DNA from: Methylobacterium sp. Leaf465
GTDB lineage: Bacteria > Pseudomonadota > Alphaproteobacteria > Rhizobiales > Beijerinckiaceae
Assembly (NCBI RefSeq): GCF_001424705.1
Contig: NZ_LMRA01000012.1
Span: 345,977-409,976, forward strand
Length of the DNA stretch: 64,000 nt
Direction: 5' to 3'
Translations under genes and position numbers: made by a program
Part shown: piece by piece, positions 27,843 to 36,481 of the stretch
Position numbering within the stretch: position 1 is the stretch's first letter
Layout of the letters: every line of letters starts with the position of its first letter
The notes under the pieces: generated by a model
Databases searched by the model: none
Told to the model about the DNA's origin: nothing
What the model saw: the letters and a program-made list of their open reading frames with translations, nothing else

Positions 27843-29225
27843 ATGACCCAGACCCTGTCCCGCCTCGTTGCCGATCCGGGCGACGCGATCCCGATCCTGA
27901 GCGTCACTCCGGAGACCTGGCCCCGGCTCGAGGCGGCGCTGCCGGCCCCGCAGGCGGCCTATGCCCGCGCGACCGAGTTCGTGCCGAAGGCCGGGCGGAT
28001 CGCCCTCCTCCCGGCGGCCGACGGTCGGCTGGGGCAGATCCTGTTCGGCCTGGGCGATCGCAGCGATCCGCTGATCGCCGGCAAGCTCCCCGGCGCCCTG
28101 CCGCCCGGCACCTATCGCCTCGTTCCCGCGGACGGGTTCGATGCCGGCGCCGCTTCCCTCGCCTGGCTCCTCGGGAGCTATCGCTTCGCACGCTACCGCG
28201 AGGCCGGCTCCGAGCGCCCGGCCCTCATCGTGCCGGACGGGGTCGACGGTGCGGCCGTCACCCGCATCGCCGAGGCCGTGGCGCGGGGCCGAGACCTCGT
28301 GAACACGCCGGCGAACGATCTCGGTCCGGCCGAGATCGAGGCCGCGGTGCGCGCGGTCGCCGAGCGCCACGGCGCCACCGTCTCGGTCGTGACCGGGGAA
28401 GACCTCGCCGCGGCGTTTCCCCTCGTCCACACGGTCGGGGCGGCCTCGCCGCGGGCCCCGCGCCTCATCGACCTCGCCTGGGGACCGACGGACGCGCCCC
28501 GGGTGACCCTGGTCGGCAAGGGCGTCGCCTTCGACACCGGCGGGCTCGACATCAAGCCATCCAGCGGCATGCTTCTGATGAAGAAGGACATGGGTGGCGC
28601 CGCCGCCGCCCTGGCGGTCGCCGACATGGTCATGGGCTCGGGGCTGCACCTGCGCCTGCGCCTGATCGTGCCGGCCGTGGAGAACGCCATCTCGGGCAGC
28701 GCCTTCCGGCCGGGCGACGTGATCCGCAGCCGGGCCGGGCTCACCGTCGAGATCGGCAACACCGATGCCGAGGGGCGGCTGATCCTCGCCGACGCCCTCG
28801 CCCTGGCGGATGCCGACGCACCGGACCTGCTCCTCGACTTCGCCACCCTGACGGGTGCGGCACGGGTCGCGCTCGGACCCGACCTTCCGGCCTTCTTCAC
28901 CGAGGACGAGGCGCTGGCCGCGGCGGTGTCCGAGGCCGGGATCGCCGTCGCGGATCCGGTCTGGCGCCTGCCCCTGCACAAGCCCTATGCCCGCCTGCTC
29001 GATTCGAAGGTCGCCGACCTGAACAACGTCTCCGGCGGCCCCTTCGCCGGGGCGATCACGGCGGCCCTGTTCCTGCGCCGCTTCGCCCCCGGCACCCGGG
29101 CGCACGTTCATTTCGACCTGTATGGCTGGAACCCGTCCACCAAACCCGGTCGGCCGGAGGGGGGCGAGGTGCAGACCGCCCGCCTCGTCCACGACCTCCT
29201 CGCGCGCCGCTATCCGAAAGCCTGA
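27843..29225 (+). CDS. Leucyl aminopeptidase family protein (M17)
   Basis: The 460-residue protein has an N-terminal substrate-hexamerisation domain and a C-terminal catalytic domain. Metal-binding and active-site motifs are intact: VGKGVAFDTGGLDIKPS, MKKDMGGAAAALAVA and the signature NTDAEGRLILADAL. The zinc-binding Lys, Asp and Glu residues are therefore present. It removes N-terminal residues from peptides in the cytoplasm. The start lies 131 bases from the divergent TPR lipoprotein gene and they may share a promoter region. It is shorter than PepA (about 500), closer to the PepB type. Confidence 0.92.
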   Translation: MTQTLSRLVADPGDAIPILSVTPETWPRLEAALPAPQAAYARATEFVPKAGRIALLPAADGRLGQILFGLGDRSDPLIAGKLPGALPPGTYRLVPADGFDAGAASLAWLLGSYRFARYREAGSERPALIVPDGVDGAAVTRIAEAVARGRDLVNTPANDLGPAEIEAAVRAVAERHGATVSVVTGEDLAAAFPLVHTVGAASPRAPRLIDLAWGPTDAPRVTLVGKGVAFDTGGLDIKPSSGMLLMKKDMGGAAAALAVADMVMGSGLHLRLRLIVPAVENAISGSAFRPGDVIRSRAGLTVEIGNTDAEGRLILADALALADADAPDLLLDFATLTGAARVALGPDLPAFFTEDEALAAAVSEAGIAVADPVWRLPLHKPYARLLDSKVADLNNVSGGPFAGAITAALFLRRFAPGTRAHVHFDLYGWNPSTKPGRPEGGEVQTARLVHDLLARRYPKA

Positions 29226-29255
29226 TTGCGAGGAGGCCCGCCCGGGCGCGTGGCT

Positions 29256-30203
29256 TCAGAGGCCGAGCATCGCCTTCTCGGATTCGTAGGCGGCCCGGAC
29301 CGGCTCCGCCCCGTAGAGCCGCTCCAGCCGCCGCACGGTGAAATGCGCCCGGGCGGTGGACTGGAAGTGGTCCATGAAGGCGGCGTTCACCGCCGCCCCA
29401 CCGACGGCTCCCAGGATGGGGACGGCCTGCGCCGCCACCTTCTGGGAAACGACCAGGCCGAAGCGGGCCGCGATCTGCGTCGAGAAGCGGATCAGGGCCG
29501 GCGCGGCCTCGTCGAGGAGGGCGCGGTTGCCGGCATAGCGCGCCGCCTCGACCATCGTCTTGGCCAGGGCCGCGCGTACGGCGAAGTAGCCGCTCTCGGT
29601 GAGCGCGCTGCCCGCCGCTTCGCGACCGCCCAGGGCGAAGACCTGCACGCAGGCCAGGGCATTCTCGGGATCGCTGAGGTCCTCGCCCTCCTCCCGGGCG
29701 ATCTGCGCGATCGAGCGCAGCATCAGGGTGGTGGAGACCGGCAGTTCGATCGCGAGCGTCGCGAGGCCGAAGGCGCCCCCGAGGGCACCGGAGACGGCGG
29801 CCATCGCCTTGTGGCCGAAGGCGCTGGAGGGCAGGTACTTCGCCAGGCGCGTGGTCGTGCGGACCGTCGCGGCATCCGTGTCGGCCGGACCGGCGAGAAG
29901 CGGATCGGCCGGAACCGCGATCGCGCGTCCCTCCGGCAGCGTCGCCAGGGCGACCTTGAGCGAGGCGCGCATGGCGCTCTCCGTCGCCTGCGACACCGCG
30001 TCGGTGACCTGCGCCGGCAGGGCCCGCCCGATCATGTCCAGGGGGGCGCCGGCCACGGCCGAGAGCCGCGCCGCGAGGCCGGGCTTCTCCAGCGCCTCGA
30101 CGGCGCGCCGCAAAGCCGCCCGATCGGCCTCGCTCAGGCCGGGAATGCCGGGGCTCACGGCCGGGGCGGTGGTGGTATCGTCGACGAGTTTGATGTTGCT
30201 CAC
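29256..30203 (-). CDS. EcsC family protein
   Basis: The start is chosen as GTG 30203 (MSNIKLVDDTTT), because the only upstream frame overlaps the AmpG-like gene; the two are separated by ten bases. The 315-residue protein has hydrophobic, Ala/Gly-rich helices (FGHKAMAAVSGALGGAFGLA, VPILGAVGGAAVNAAFMDHF). The EcsC signature region is LPVSTTLMLRSIAQIAREEG, followed by CVQVFALGG. EcsC is a poorly characterised companion of the Bacillus Ecs ABC transporter; stand-alone homologues of unknown role are frequent. Co-transcription with the permease upstream is likely. Confidence 0.83.
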   Translation of the reverse strand: MSNIKLVDDTTTAPAVSPGIPGLSEADRAALRRAVEALEKPGLAARLSAVAGAPLDMIGRALPAQVTDAVSQATESAMRASLKVALATLPEGRAIAVPADPLLAGPADTDAATVRTTTRLAKYLPSSAFGHKAMAAVSGALGGAFGLATLAIELPVSTTLMLRSIAQIAREEGEDLSDPENALACVQVFALGGREAAGSALTESGYFAVRAALAKTMVEAARYAGNRALLDEAAPALIRFSTQIAARFGLVVSQKVAAQAVPILGAVGGAAVNAAFMDHFQSTARAHFTVRRLERLYGAEPVRAAYESEKAMLGL

Positions 30204-30213
30204 GTCTGCTGTC

Positions 30214-31671
30214 TCATCCGTGTGCCGGGTGGGGTTTCGCGGGCCGGCCTGCGCCAGGGTGGTCCTGGCCGGTGGAAGCAAGGCCGGGGCCCCGCGGATG
30301 GTTCCCGCCGATCTCGTCGCCCGCGGCCGCTTCGGGGCGGACCGGGTCCGTCGCGGTCGCTTCGGCGGCGGACACCTTTCGCCCGCCCGCCCGGCCGACC
30401 AGCAGGCAGAGGACGACCACCGGGATGCCGACCGCCGCCGTGAAGGCGAAGAAGACCGGATATCCGTAGGCCGCCACGACGAAGCCGGAGGTGCCGGCCA
30501 CGAGCTTGCCCGGCAGCGCATAGAGCGAGGAGAAGAGTGCGTACTGCGTCGCCGCGAAGCCCGGCGCGGTCAGGCTCGACATGTAGGCGATCAGGGCCAT
30601 CCCGGCGAAGGAGCCGCAGAAGTTGTCGATCGAGATCGTCGCCGTGAGACGCCAGACCTCCGGTCCGCCGAAGGACAGCCATGAGAAAGCGAGGTTCGAG
30701 GCCGCACCCAGGAAGGCGCCGACCACGAGAGTGGGGAACAGGCCGAAGCGCGTCATGGCCCAGCCGCCCACGAAGGCGCCCGCGATGCCCACCCAGATGC
30801 CGTAGAGCTTCGAGACGGCTCCGATCTCCACGAGGCTGAACCCCACCTCCCGGTAGAGGGGGCTCGCCATCACGCCGGAGATGAAGTCCGGCAGGCGATA
30901 GAGGGCGACGAGGAGCAGGATCGCCCAGAGGCGGGCGCCGAGCCGCGTGTGCAGTTCGGTGAGGGGCTCCAGCACCGCGCCCCGGAAGGTCCAGGTCCTC
31001 GCCGGGGCGGCCGGCGTCGCGTCGGTGATCGCGCGGTCGTAGGCCGGAGCGAGCAGCGCGGCCACCATGCCGACGGCCATCAGGGCCGCCATCGACAGGT
31101 AGGCGACGTTCCAGCCATAGGCGCTGGCGATGAAGAGGGCTCCGGCACCGGCCGACATCAGGGCGAGGCGGTAGCCGAGGTTCGAGGTGGCGGCCATCAC
31201 CCCCTGCAGGTCCGTGCCGGCTGCGTCGATGCGCCAGCCGTCGATGACCACGTCCTGCGTCGCGGCGCAGAAGGCGACGAGGAACGCACCGAGGCCGAGA
31301 AGCGCCAGGCTGGTGCCGGGATCGGCGAAGGCCATGAGGCTCAGCGACAGGGCGACCGCGCACTGGGTCGCGATCATCCAGGCCCGGCGGCGGCCCAGCG
31401 CCCGGCTCAGCACCGGCACGTCGAACCGGTCGATGATCGGGGCCCAGAAGAACTTCAGGCTGTAGGGGAGCGCCAGATAGCTGAACAGGCCGATCGATTT
31501 GATGTCGACGTCCGAGTAGGCGAGGCGCGTCGAGAAGGTCCCGAGGACCAGCAGCAGCGGCAATCCCGACGAGAAGCCCAGGGCGAGCATCAGGAGGATC
31601 CGGGGATCCTCGACGATGTCCCTCAGTCGGAGGCGGCGGCTCGGGATCTCCAGCGCTTCGCTTTGGGCCAT
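30214..31671 (-). CDS. ampG: AmpG-like MFS permease (probable muropeptide transporter)
   Basis: The start at ATG 31671 has AGGAG about ten bases upstream. The 485 residues give around 12 helices. Family motifs include LALGFSSGLPLLLVLGT, the YLALPYSLKFFWAPIIDR loop, AATQDVVIDGWRID after helix 4, and GIWVGIAGAFVGGWAM. AmpG imports anhydro-muropeptides from the periplasm for peptidoglycan recycling. The C-terminal tail of about 60 residues is polar. The symbol is given on family resemblance; other substrates in the group are possible. Confidence 0.85.
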   Translation of the reverse strand: MAQSEALEIPSRRLRLRDIVEDPRILLMLALGFSSGLPLLLVLGTFSTRLAYSDVDIKSIGLFSYLALPYSLKFFWAPIIDRFDVPVLSRALGRRRAWMIATQCAVALSLSLMAFADPGTSLALLGLGAFLVAFCAATQDVVIDGWRIDAAGTDLQGVMAATSNLGYRLALMSAGAGALFIASAYGWNVAYLSMAALMAVGMVAALLAPAYDRAITDATPAAPARTWTFRGAVLEPLTELHTRLGARLWAILLLVALYRLPDFISGVMASPLYREVGFSLVEIGAVSKLYGIWVGIAGAFVGGWAMTRFGLFPTLVVGAFLGAASNLAFSWLSFGGPEVWRLTATISIDNFCGSFAGMALIAYMSSLTAPGFAATQYALFSSLYALPGKLVAGTSGFVVAAYGYPVFFAFTAAVGIPVVVLCLLVGRAGGRKVSAAEATATDPVRPEAAAGDEIGGNHPRGPGLASTGQDHPGAGRPAKPHPAHG

Positions 31672-31989
31672 GGCATGGAACTCCTGGGGGCCGAAAGGCT
31701 TGATGCCCGCAGACCATAGCAGGCCTCCGCGCCGCCCCGGCACGGGGCTGTCGCCGGGCCCGCGTGCCGTGGCGCATCGCTTACCATCGGCAGCATGCCT
31801 TCCGAAATCTTAACGCGAGGTCTCGCATCTTCCTGTTAGCGGCCCGATCGCATCCAAGAGGTTCCTCGATCCAGGTGTTGACGGCGGGGTTTCCCGGCAG
31901 TTCAAGTCTGTGGTCGCGCCCGAGTGGACCGGCGACGGGCCAACGTTCAGGTCAACATTTCGGGTGTCTCGTCTTGGCTGAAGCCGATC
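31672..31989. promoter_or_regulatory. Divergent intergenic region (ampG-like / LOV kinase)
   Basis: These 318 bases separate two divergent genes and should hold both promoters. No coding frame with a recognisable product and no strong inverted repeat was seen. A GTG at 31924 is in frame with the LOV kinase and would add 22 residues. Confidence 0.45.
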
Positions 31990-33141
31990 ATGACGCATAG
32001 GGAAACGCCGGCCACCGGAGCACACGGCCTCGGCATCAGCGCAGGCGCATTCGTGGCGGCGTTCACCGCGAGTCCGACGCCCATGGTCCTCACCGACCCG
32101 CGCCAGCACGACAACCCGATCGTCTGGGCGAACGAGGCCTTCCTGAGTCTGACCGGGTACGCCTGGGAGGAGATCTCGGGTCGGAACTGCCGCATGCTGC
32201 AGGGGCCCGAGACCGATCCGCGGGCCGTGCGTCGGTTGCGCGACGCGGTGATCGCCGGGCGACCCATCGAGATCGAGCTGGTCAATTACCGGAAGGACGG
32301 GACCTCGTTCTGGAACGGCATGACGGTCGCCCCGGTGCACGATGAGACGGGGCAGATCGTGCATTTCTATTCGGCGCAGGCCGACATGACCGGCAAGTAC
32401 CGGACCGAAGTCGCGATGAAGGACGCGCACGACGAGCTCGAACGACGGGTCGGGGAGCAGACCGCCCACCTTCGCGCCGCCCTCGAGCAGAAGACCGCGC
32501 TCCTCCACGAGGTCGACCATCGGGTCAAGAACAACCTCCAAGTCATCTCCTCGCTGATGCTTCTCAAGGCGCGGCGCACCCCGCGCGGAGAGGCCAAGGA
32601 TGCCCTGCAGGGCATGGCGGAGCGCATCGGCGCCCTCTCGACGGTGCACCGGATGCTCTACTCCACCGGCGATGTCACGCGGTTCGACCTGCGCGAGTTC
32701 GCCGACGACTTCGTCTCAGAGCTGGTGGCGGGGCTCGACACGGACCGGACGGCCGTCAGTGCGGAGATCGACTCGATCGCCGTATCGGCCGCGATGGCGG
32801 CGCCCCTGGCGCTGATGTTGCACGAACTGGCGACCAACGCCGTCCGGCACGCATTCCCGGACAGCCGGCCCGGGCGCGTCACGATCAGCGCGCAGCGCAG
32901 CGACGACGGCCTGCGCATGCTGATCGAGGACGACGGCGTCGGTTTAGCCGGCGGCACGCCGAATCCGGCCGGCTTCGGTCGCTCCCTGGTGGAGATGGTT
33001 GTGCGGCAGCTTCGCGGGGTGATCGCCTGGAGCGACGTCGCGCCGGGCACCCGCGTCGAGATCCTCGTTCCCCTCGATGCGATCTCCCTCCAGAGTCCCA
33101 TCACGGATCGGGCGCCGGGGCCCGAATGGGCTTCCCCATGA
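31990..33141 (+). CDS. LOV-domain histidine kinase (HisKA_2/HWE-like), blue-light sensor
   Basis: From ATG 31990 the protein has 383 residues. Residues ~15-135 form a LOV-type PAS domain: NPIVWANEAFLSLTGYAWEE, then the flavin-adduct motif GRNCRMLQGPETD with photoactive Cys67, then NYRKDGTSFWNGMTVAPVHD. A short coiled coil follows (ELERRVGEQTAHLRAALEQK). The kinase domain is of the HisKA_2 class with His177 in LLHEVDHRVKNNLQVISSL and a Bergerat ATPase (HELATNAVRHAFP, IEDDGVGL). Such kinases sense blue light through a flavin and often control the general stress response or adhesion. Its stop overlaps the start of a response regulator gene, its likely partner. Confidence 0.92.
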   Translation: MTHRETPATGAHGLGISAGAFVAAFTASPTPMVLTDPRQHDNPIVWANEAFLSLTGYAWEEISGRNCRMLQGPETDPRAVRRLRDAVIAGRPIEIELVNYRKDGTSFWNGMTVAPVHDETGQIVHFYSAQADMTGKYRTEVAMKDAHDELERRVGEQTAHLRAALEQKTALLHEVDHRVKNNLQVISSLMLLKARRTPRGEAKDALQGMAERIGALSTVHRMLYSTGDVTRFDLREFADDFVSELVAGLDTDRTAVSAEIDSIAVSAAMAAPLALMLHELATNAVRHAFPDSRPGRVTISAQRSDDGLRMLIEDDGVGLAGGTPNPAGFGRSLVEMVVRQLRGVIAWSDVAPGTRVEILVPLDAISLQSPITDRAPGPEWASP

Positions 33142-33593
33142 CCGAGACGCCCCTGCGGATCCTCGTGGTCGAGGATGAGGTCCTGATCGCCCTCGAACTG
33201 GAATGCCTGCTCGATGACCTCGGCCACATCACGGTCGGCGTCGCGGGGAATTCAGCGGACGCGATCGCCCTGGGGCAGGCGACCTCCCCCGACGTGGCGT
33301 TCGTGGACATCCACCTGATCGACGGCCCCACCGGCGTCGAGGTGGCCCGCGCCCTCAGCGCCGATCCTCACACCACGGTCGTGTTCATGACCGCGAACGC
33401 CAAGCGCATTCCCGACGATTTCGCCGGCGCGGTCGGGGTTATTGCGAAACCCTATTCCGAGCGGGTGGTCGCCGGCGCGCTGCGCTACGTCGCCGACCGG
33501 CGCGCGGGCCTCGCGGCCACGGTCGAGGGGCTGGACGGGTTTCGCCTGGCCTCGGCGCCCGAGACCGGCGAGCGGCATACACCGGTCCGTTGA
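33138..33593 (+). CDS. Single-domain response regulator, partner of the LOV kinase
   Basis: The start is ATG 33138, overlapping the LOV kinase stop by four bases (ATGA). The 151-residue product is one receiver domain: acidic pocket LVVEDEVLIALELE, Asp57 in VAFVDIHLIDGPTG, VVFMTANAKRIP with the switch Thr, and Lys in VIAKPYSE. It has a short tail without output domain. The coupling makes it the most likely phosphate acceptor of the LOV kinase. Confidence 0.9.
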   Translation: MTETPLRILVVEDEVLIALELECLLDDLGHITVGVAGNSADAIALGQATSPDVAFVDIHLIDGPTGVEVARALSADPHTTVVFMTANAKRIPDDFAGAVGVIAKPYSERVVAGALRYVADRRAGLAATVEGLDGFRLASAPETGERHTPVR

Positions 33594-33599
33594 GGTCCG

Positions 33600-33621
33600 G
33601 GGAGCCGACTTCGCGGCTCCC
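33600..33621. terminator. Short hairpin between convergent genes
   Basis: GGGAGCCG and CGGCTCCC form an 8-bp stem with loop ACTTCG, seven bases after the response regulator stop and 14 bases before the end of the opposing gene. No T-run follows. Confidence 0.4.
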
Positions 33622-33635
33622 GGCACGCGAACGGG

Positions 33636-34148
33636 CTAGCGATTCGTGGGTCCGGCGCCAGCGGTAGCCAAGGCGCGGCGGTTCTCGGCCTGACTGCTGA
33701 CTTCTCCATAGAACTTGTTCGCATCGCCGAGCTGGATCGAGGGCTGGCAATTCGGCGTGCACGAATAGGATTCGCGCTCGAGACCGCGCTGAACCGTGAT
33801 GACGGCCGCCTGCGGCGCCTGCACGCTGATCGTGGATTCCGCCAGCATGTGGCCGGCGGCGTCGAGGGCGATCAGGTTGGTGCTGCCGAAGCTCTTCCCG
33901 GTCAGGATCAGGATGCCGTTACGCTGGAGGGCGACGTCGGCGATCATCGGATTGCCGACGATGACGGTCTGGGTCTTCTCGGGCAGGCGCATGACCTTGG
34001 CGTTGTCGACCGTGACCGCCACGATGGTCGGCGGCGCGTCCGGTGCCTGAGCGCGCACCGACCCGCATCCGAAGACGGCGTACCCGGCCAGGAGAAGCGC
34101 CGTCAGGATCCGGAGAGGGATGTGGGACGGATTGGTTGGGGAGTGCAT
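33636..34148 (-). CDS. Stand-alone pilus assembly protein N-domain (CpaC/RcpA N-terminal type), exported
   Basis: From ATG 34148 the protein has 170 residues. A signal peptide (LRILTALLLAGYAVFGCGSV) is followed by the domain found at the start of Tad secretins: VDNAKVMRLPEKTQTVIVGN, MIADVALQRNGILILTGKSF, GSTNLIALDAAG. This is the same arrangement as residues ~60-130 of the CpaC encoded at 36482. The C-terminal part has two cysteines (YSCTPNCQP). It is divergent from the flp pilin gene. A role in positioning or regulating the secretin in the periplasm is likely but not shown. Confidence 0.85.
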   Translation of the reverse strand: MHSPTNPSHIPLRILTALLLAGYAVFGCGSVRAQAPDAPPTIVAVTVDNAKVMRLPEKTQTVIVGNPMIADVALQRNGILILTGKSFGSTNLIALDAAGHMLAESTISVQAPQAAVITVQRGLERESYSCTPNCQPSIQLGDANKFYGEVSSQAENRRALATAGAGPTNR

Positions 34149-34562
34149 CGGACGCTCACTGGACCGCACGGCACGACGCAGATCGTGATTGATCTCGGTG
34201 CATCGGGACGCACCCACCGGCCGAAGCTCGACGACCAAGAGACACCAGTACGGTAAACGAACCGATAATCGCGTTGTCCGACTTGTGATGAGAGACCCTC
34301 GTTAGAACCGCCCGTGAATGCGGGTGGCGTGAAGACGACGCGTGCGAGCACCAGAAGTCTCGGATCGGAGCCGCAAGCTCCGCGGCCGAGGGCGGCGTGC
34401 GGCTTTTAACCAACCCTTCACCACATCACGAAGCGGTTTCCTCCGCCGGGGTTTCGGCGACCGATTTAACCCAATGGCAACGGCGCCGGGGCACACTCCA
34501 CCTGTCGCCGATTGAGACGCCTACAGCGTGAACGGCACATGCCTTTCCAGGGGAGTTTTGCC
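34149..34562. promoter_or_regulatory. Divergent regulatory region of the Tad pilus locus
   Basis: These 414 bases separate the stand-alone N-domain gene from the flp pilin. They are less GC-rich than the genes around them in part (34245-34300) and end in AGGGGAG, the ribosome site of flp. Promoters for both directions should lie here. No convincing sigma-54 or extracytoplasmic-sigma consensus was identified. Confidence 0.45.
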
Positions 34563-34733
34563 ATGACCACCATGTTCAAGCGTTTCGTGGCCGACGAGTC
34601 CGGCGCGACCGCGATCGAGTACGGCCTGATCGCGTCTCTGATCGCCGTCGCCGTCGTCACCGTTCTGACAACGGTCGGCACGAACCTGCGTGCGACCCTC
34701 ACCACCGTGGCGAACAACCTCAAGAGCTCGTAA
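34563..34733 (+). CDS. flp: Flp-type IVb pilin
   Basis: The 56-residue prepilin starts at ATG 34563 with AGGGGAG upstream. The short leader MTTMFKRFVADESG ends in Gly; processing leaves ATAIEYGLIASLIAVAVVTV, with the conserved Glu at position 5 and Tyr at position 6 of the mature pilin. One hydrophobic helix and a small tail complete it. It is polymerised into thin Tad pili for surface attachment. The prepilin peptidase gene lies 304 bases downstream, leaving room for a pilin-specific terminator; high pilin expression is normal. Confidence 0.95.
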   Translation: MTTMFKRFVADESGATAIEYGLIASLIAVAVVTVLTTVGTNLRATLTTVANNLKSS

Positions 34734-35037
34734 TCGCGGTCCGCGCACCCGGGACGGTCTCGCGGCTACGGCCCCGGTGGCCGAGCGGTTCGCTGTAGAT
34801 CTTCCGATTTTGCCGGTTTCGAGGAGTATTGCGGGATGTCCGCGATGCTCCTCGCTCCGTTTCGGATCTGCGGGATCGTTCGCGCGCGTGGCGTGCGCCC
34901 TTTCGGGTTTCGCGGCACGGACTCTTAATCCCGGTCCGGGATCATGGGGCAAGACCGCGGTTCCCCAGGGCCTCCCGCCCGCGAGAGACCCGCGCCCGCG
35001 AAATGTTGCGCCCGCAAGAGACAGGACCGAGAACGAC

Positions 35038-35544
35038 ATGGCCAGCGTCAGCCTCCTCGTCGTGTTTCCGTTTCTCATGGCCTACGCCGCCGTCAGGGAC
35101 CTCCTGACGATGTTGATCCCCAACACCGTCTCGGTGGCACTGGTCGTCGGCTTCGCGGTCTTCGCCGTCGCCACCGGCCTGGGCTGGGACGATCTCGCCG
35201 GGCACCTCGGCGCCGGCGCCGCGACCCTCGTGGTGACCTTCACGCTCTTCGCCTTCGGCTTCATCGGTGGCGGCGACGCGAAGCTCGCGGCCGCGACGGC
35301 CCTGTGGATCGGCTTCGACCAGCTGGCCGGCTACCTCCTCATCGCCTCGCTCGCCGGCGGCGCACTGACCCTGACGCTCCTCGCGTTGCGCCAGCAGCCG
35401 CTCCCGCCCACGATCGCCCGCCTTCCCTTCGTGCTTCACCTGCACGATGCGAAGACCGGCGTGCCCTACGGCATCGCCCTCGCCCTCTCGGCGCTCCTTG
35501 TGCTGCCCGACACGGCCATCTGGCTTCGCCTGGTCGCGGTCTGA
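35038..35544 (+). CDS. cpaA: Prepilin peptidase CpaA/TadV (A24 family)
   Basis: This 168-residue inner-membrane aspartic peptidase processes Flp prepilin. The two catalytic aspartates are Asp21 in YAAVRDLLTMLIPN and Asp80 in FGFIGGGDAKL. About five hydrophobic helices are present, and the methyltransferase domain of larger PilD enzymes is absent, as usual in Tad systems. The start at 35038 is supported by similarity, and the upstream frame has no typical coding content. It leads the assembly genes of the locus. Confidence 0.93.
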   Translation: MASVSLLVVFPFLMAYAAVRDLLTMLIPNTVSVALVVGFAVFAVATGLGWDDLAGHLGAGAATLVVTFTLFAFGFIGGGDAKLAAATALWIGFDQLAGYLLIASLAGGALTLTLLALRQQPLPPTIARLPFVLHLHDAKTGVPYGIALALSALLVLPDTAIWLRLVAV

Positions 35545-35667
35545 ACGGCATTGCTCCTCGGTTCGGCAATGCGTCGAACCGATTACTCCTTGTTAACCGT
35601 AATTTGAGGAATGCCAGGCCACTCTGAACCGACACGGCGATGTGCCGTCGCAGGTTCGAGTTCGGCG

Positions 35668-36465
35668 ATGAAACCAGCCAGACTGGCCGTCCTTGCCATA
35701 GCCCTCGTGGCAGGTGGTGGCGCGGCGTTGTTGATCAGCGGGGAGGACAGGCCGGTCGTGCAGCCGGCCGCCATCGTTCCGCCTCCCGTCGTGCCGATGA
35801 CGGACGTGCTCGTCGCCGCCGCCGAATTGCCGATGGGCCAGAACATCCAGGCACCGGACCTGCGTTGGCAGCCCTGGCCCAACGAGGCCGTCACCAGCGG
35901 CTACATCACCCGCACCAATTCGCCCCGCGGCATGGAGGAGGTCGTCGGGTCGATCGCCCGGTCGAGTTTCCTCGCCGGTGAACCGATCCGGCCGCAGAAG
36001 CTCGCCCGCTCCGACGGCGGCTTCATGGCCGCGATCCTGCCCGCCGGCATGCGCGCCGTCGCCATCACCATCGATGCGATCGGCAGCAGCACGGCAGGCG
36101 GCTTCATCCTCCCCAACGACCACGTGGACGTGCTCCGGACCTATCGGGACGAGGAATCCTCGCGCGGGAGCGCGGAGGTGCAGGTCTCGGAGACGTTGCT
36201 CCAGGACGTGCGCGTCCTGGCCATCGGGCAGATCCTCCAGGAGAAGAACGGCAACACCGTCGCCACCGGCCAGACGGCGACGTTGGCCCTGACGCCGGCC
36301 CAGGCCGAGACCGTCACGCTCGCCCAGAAAGTCGGGCAACTCTCGCTCTCCCTGCGGAGCCTCGTGGATAGCGGGCGCGCGGGCGAGCCCATTCTCGAGG
36401 GTCGTCCGGAGACGGCCCTGACCGTGGTGCGGTTCGGCGTCGCGAAGCAGCAATCGCGTCGCTGA
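35668..36465 (+). CDS. cpaB: Flp pilus assembly protein CpaB
   Basis: The 265-residue product starts at ATG 35668 (MKPARLAVLAIALVAGGGAA), with a single N-terminal membrane or signal segment. A SAF-type domain follows (TDVLVAAAELPMGQNIQAPD, PWPNEAVTSGYITR), then the RcpC/CpaB domain (MRAVAITIDAIGSSTAGGFI, PNDHVDVLRTYRDEE). CpaB is a periplasmic part of the Tad machine, probably supporting the secretin. It precedes cpaC by 16 bases. Confidence 0.93.
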   Translation: MKPARLAVLAIALVAGGGAALLISGEDRPVVQPAAIVPPPVVPMTDVLVAAAELPMGQNIQAPDLRWQPWPNEAVTSGYITRTNSPRGMEEVVGSIARSSFLAGEPIRPQKLARSDGGFMAAILPAGMRAVAITIDAIGSSTAGGFILPNDHVDVLRTYRDEESSRGSAEVQVSETLLQDVRVLAIGQILQEKNGNTVATGQTATLALTPAQAETVTLAQKVGQLSLSLRSLVDSGRAGEPILEGRPETALTVVRFGVAKQQSRR

Positions 36466-36481
36466 GGGAAGCACACGCACC

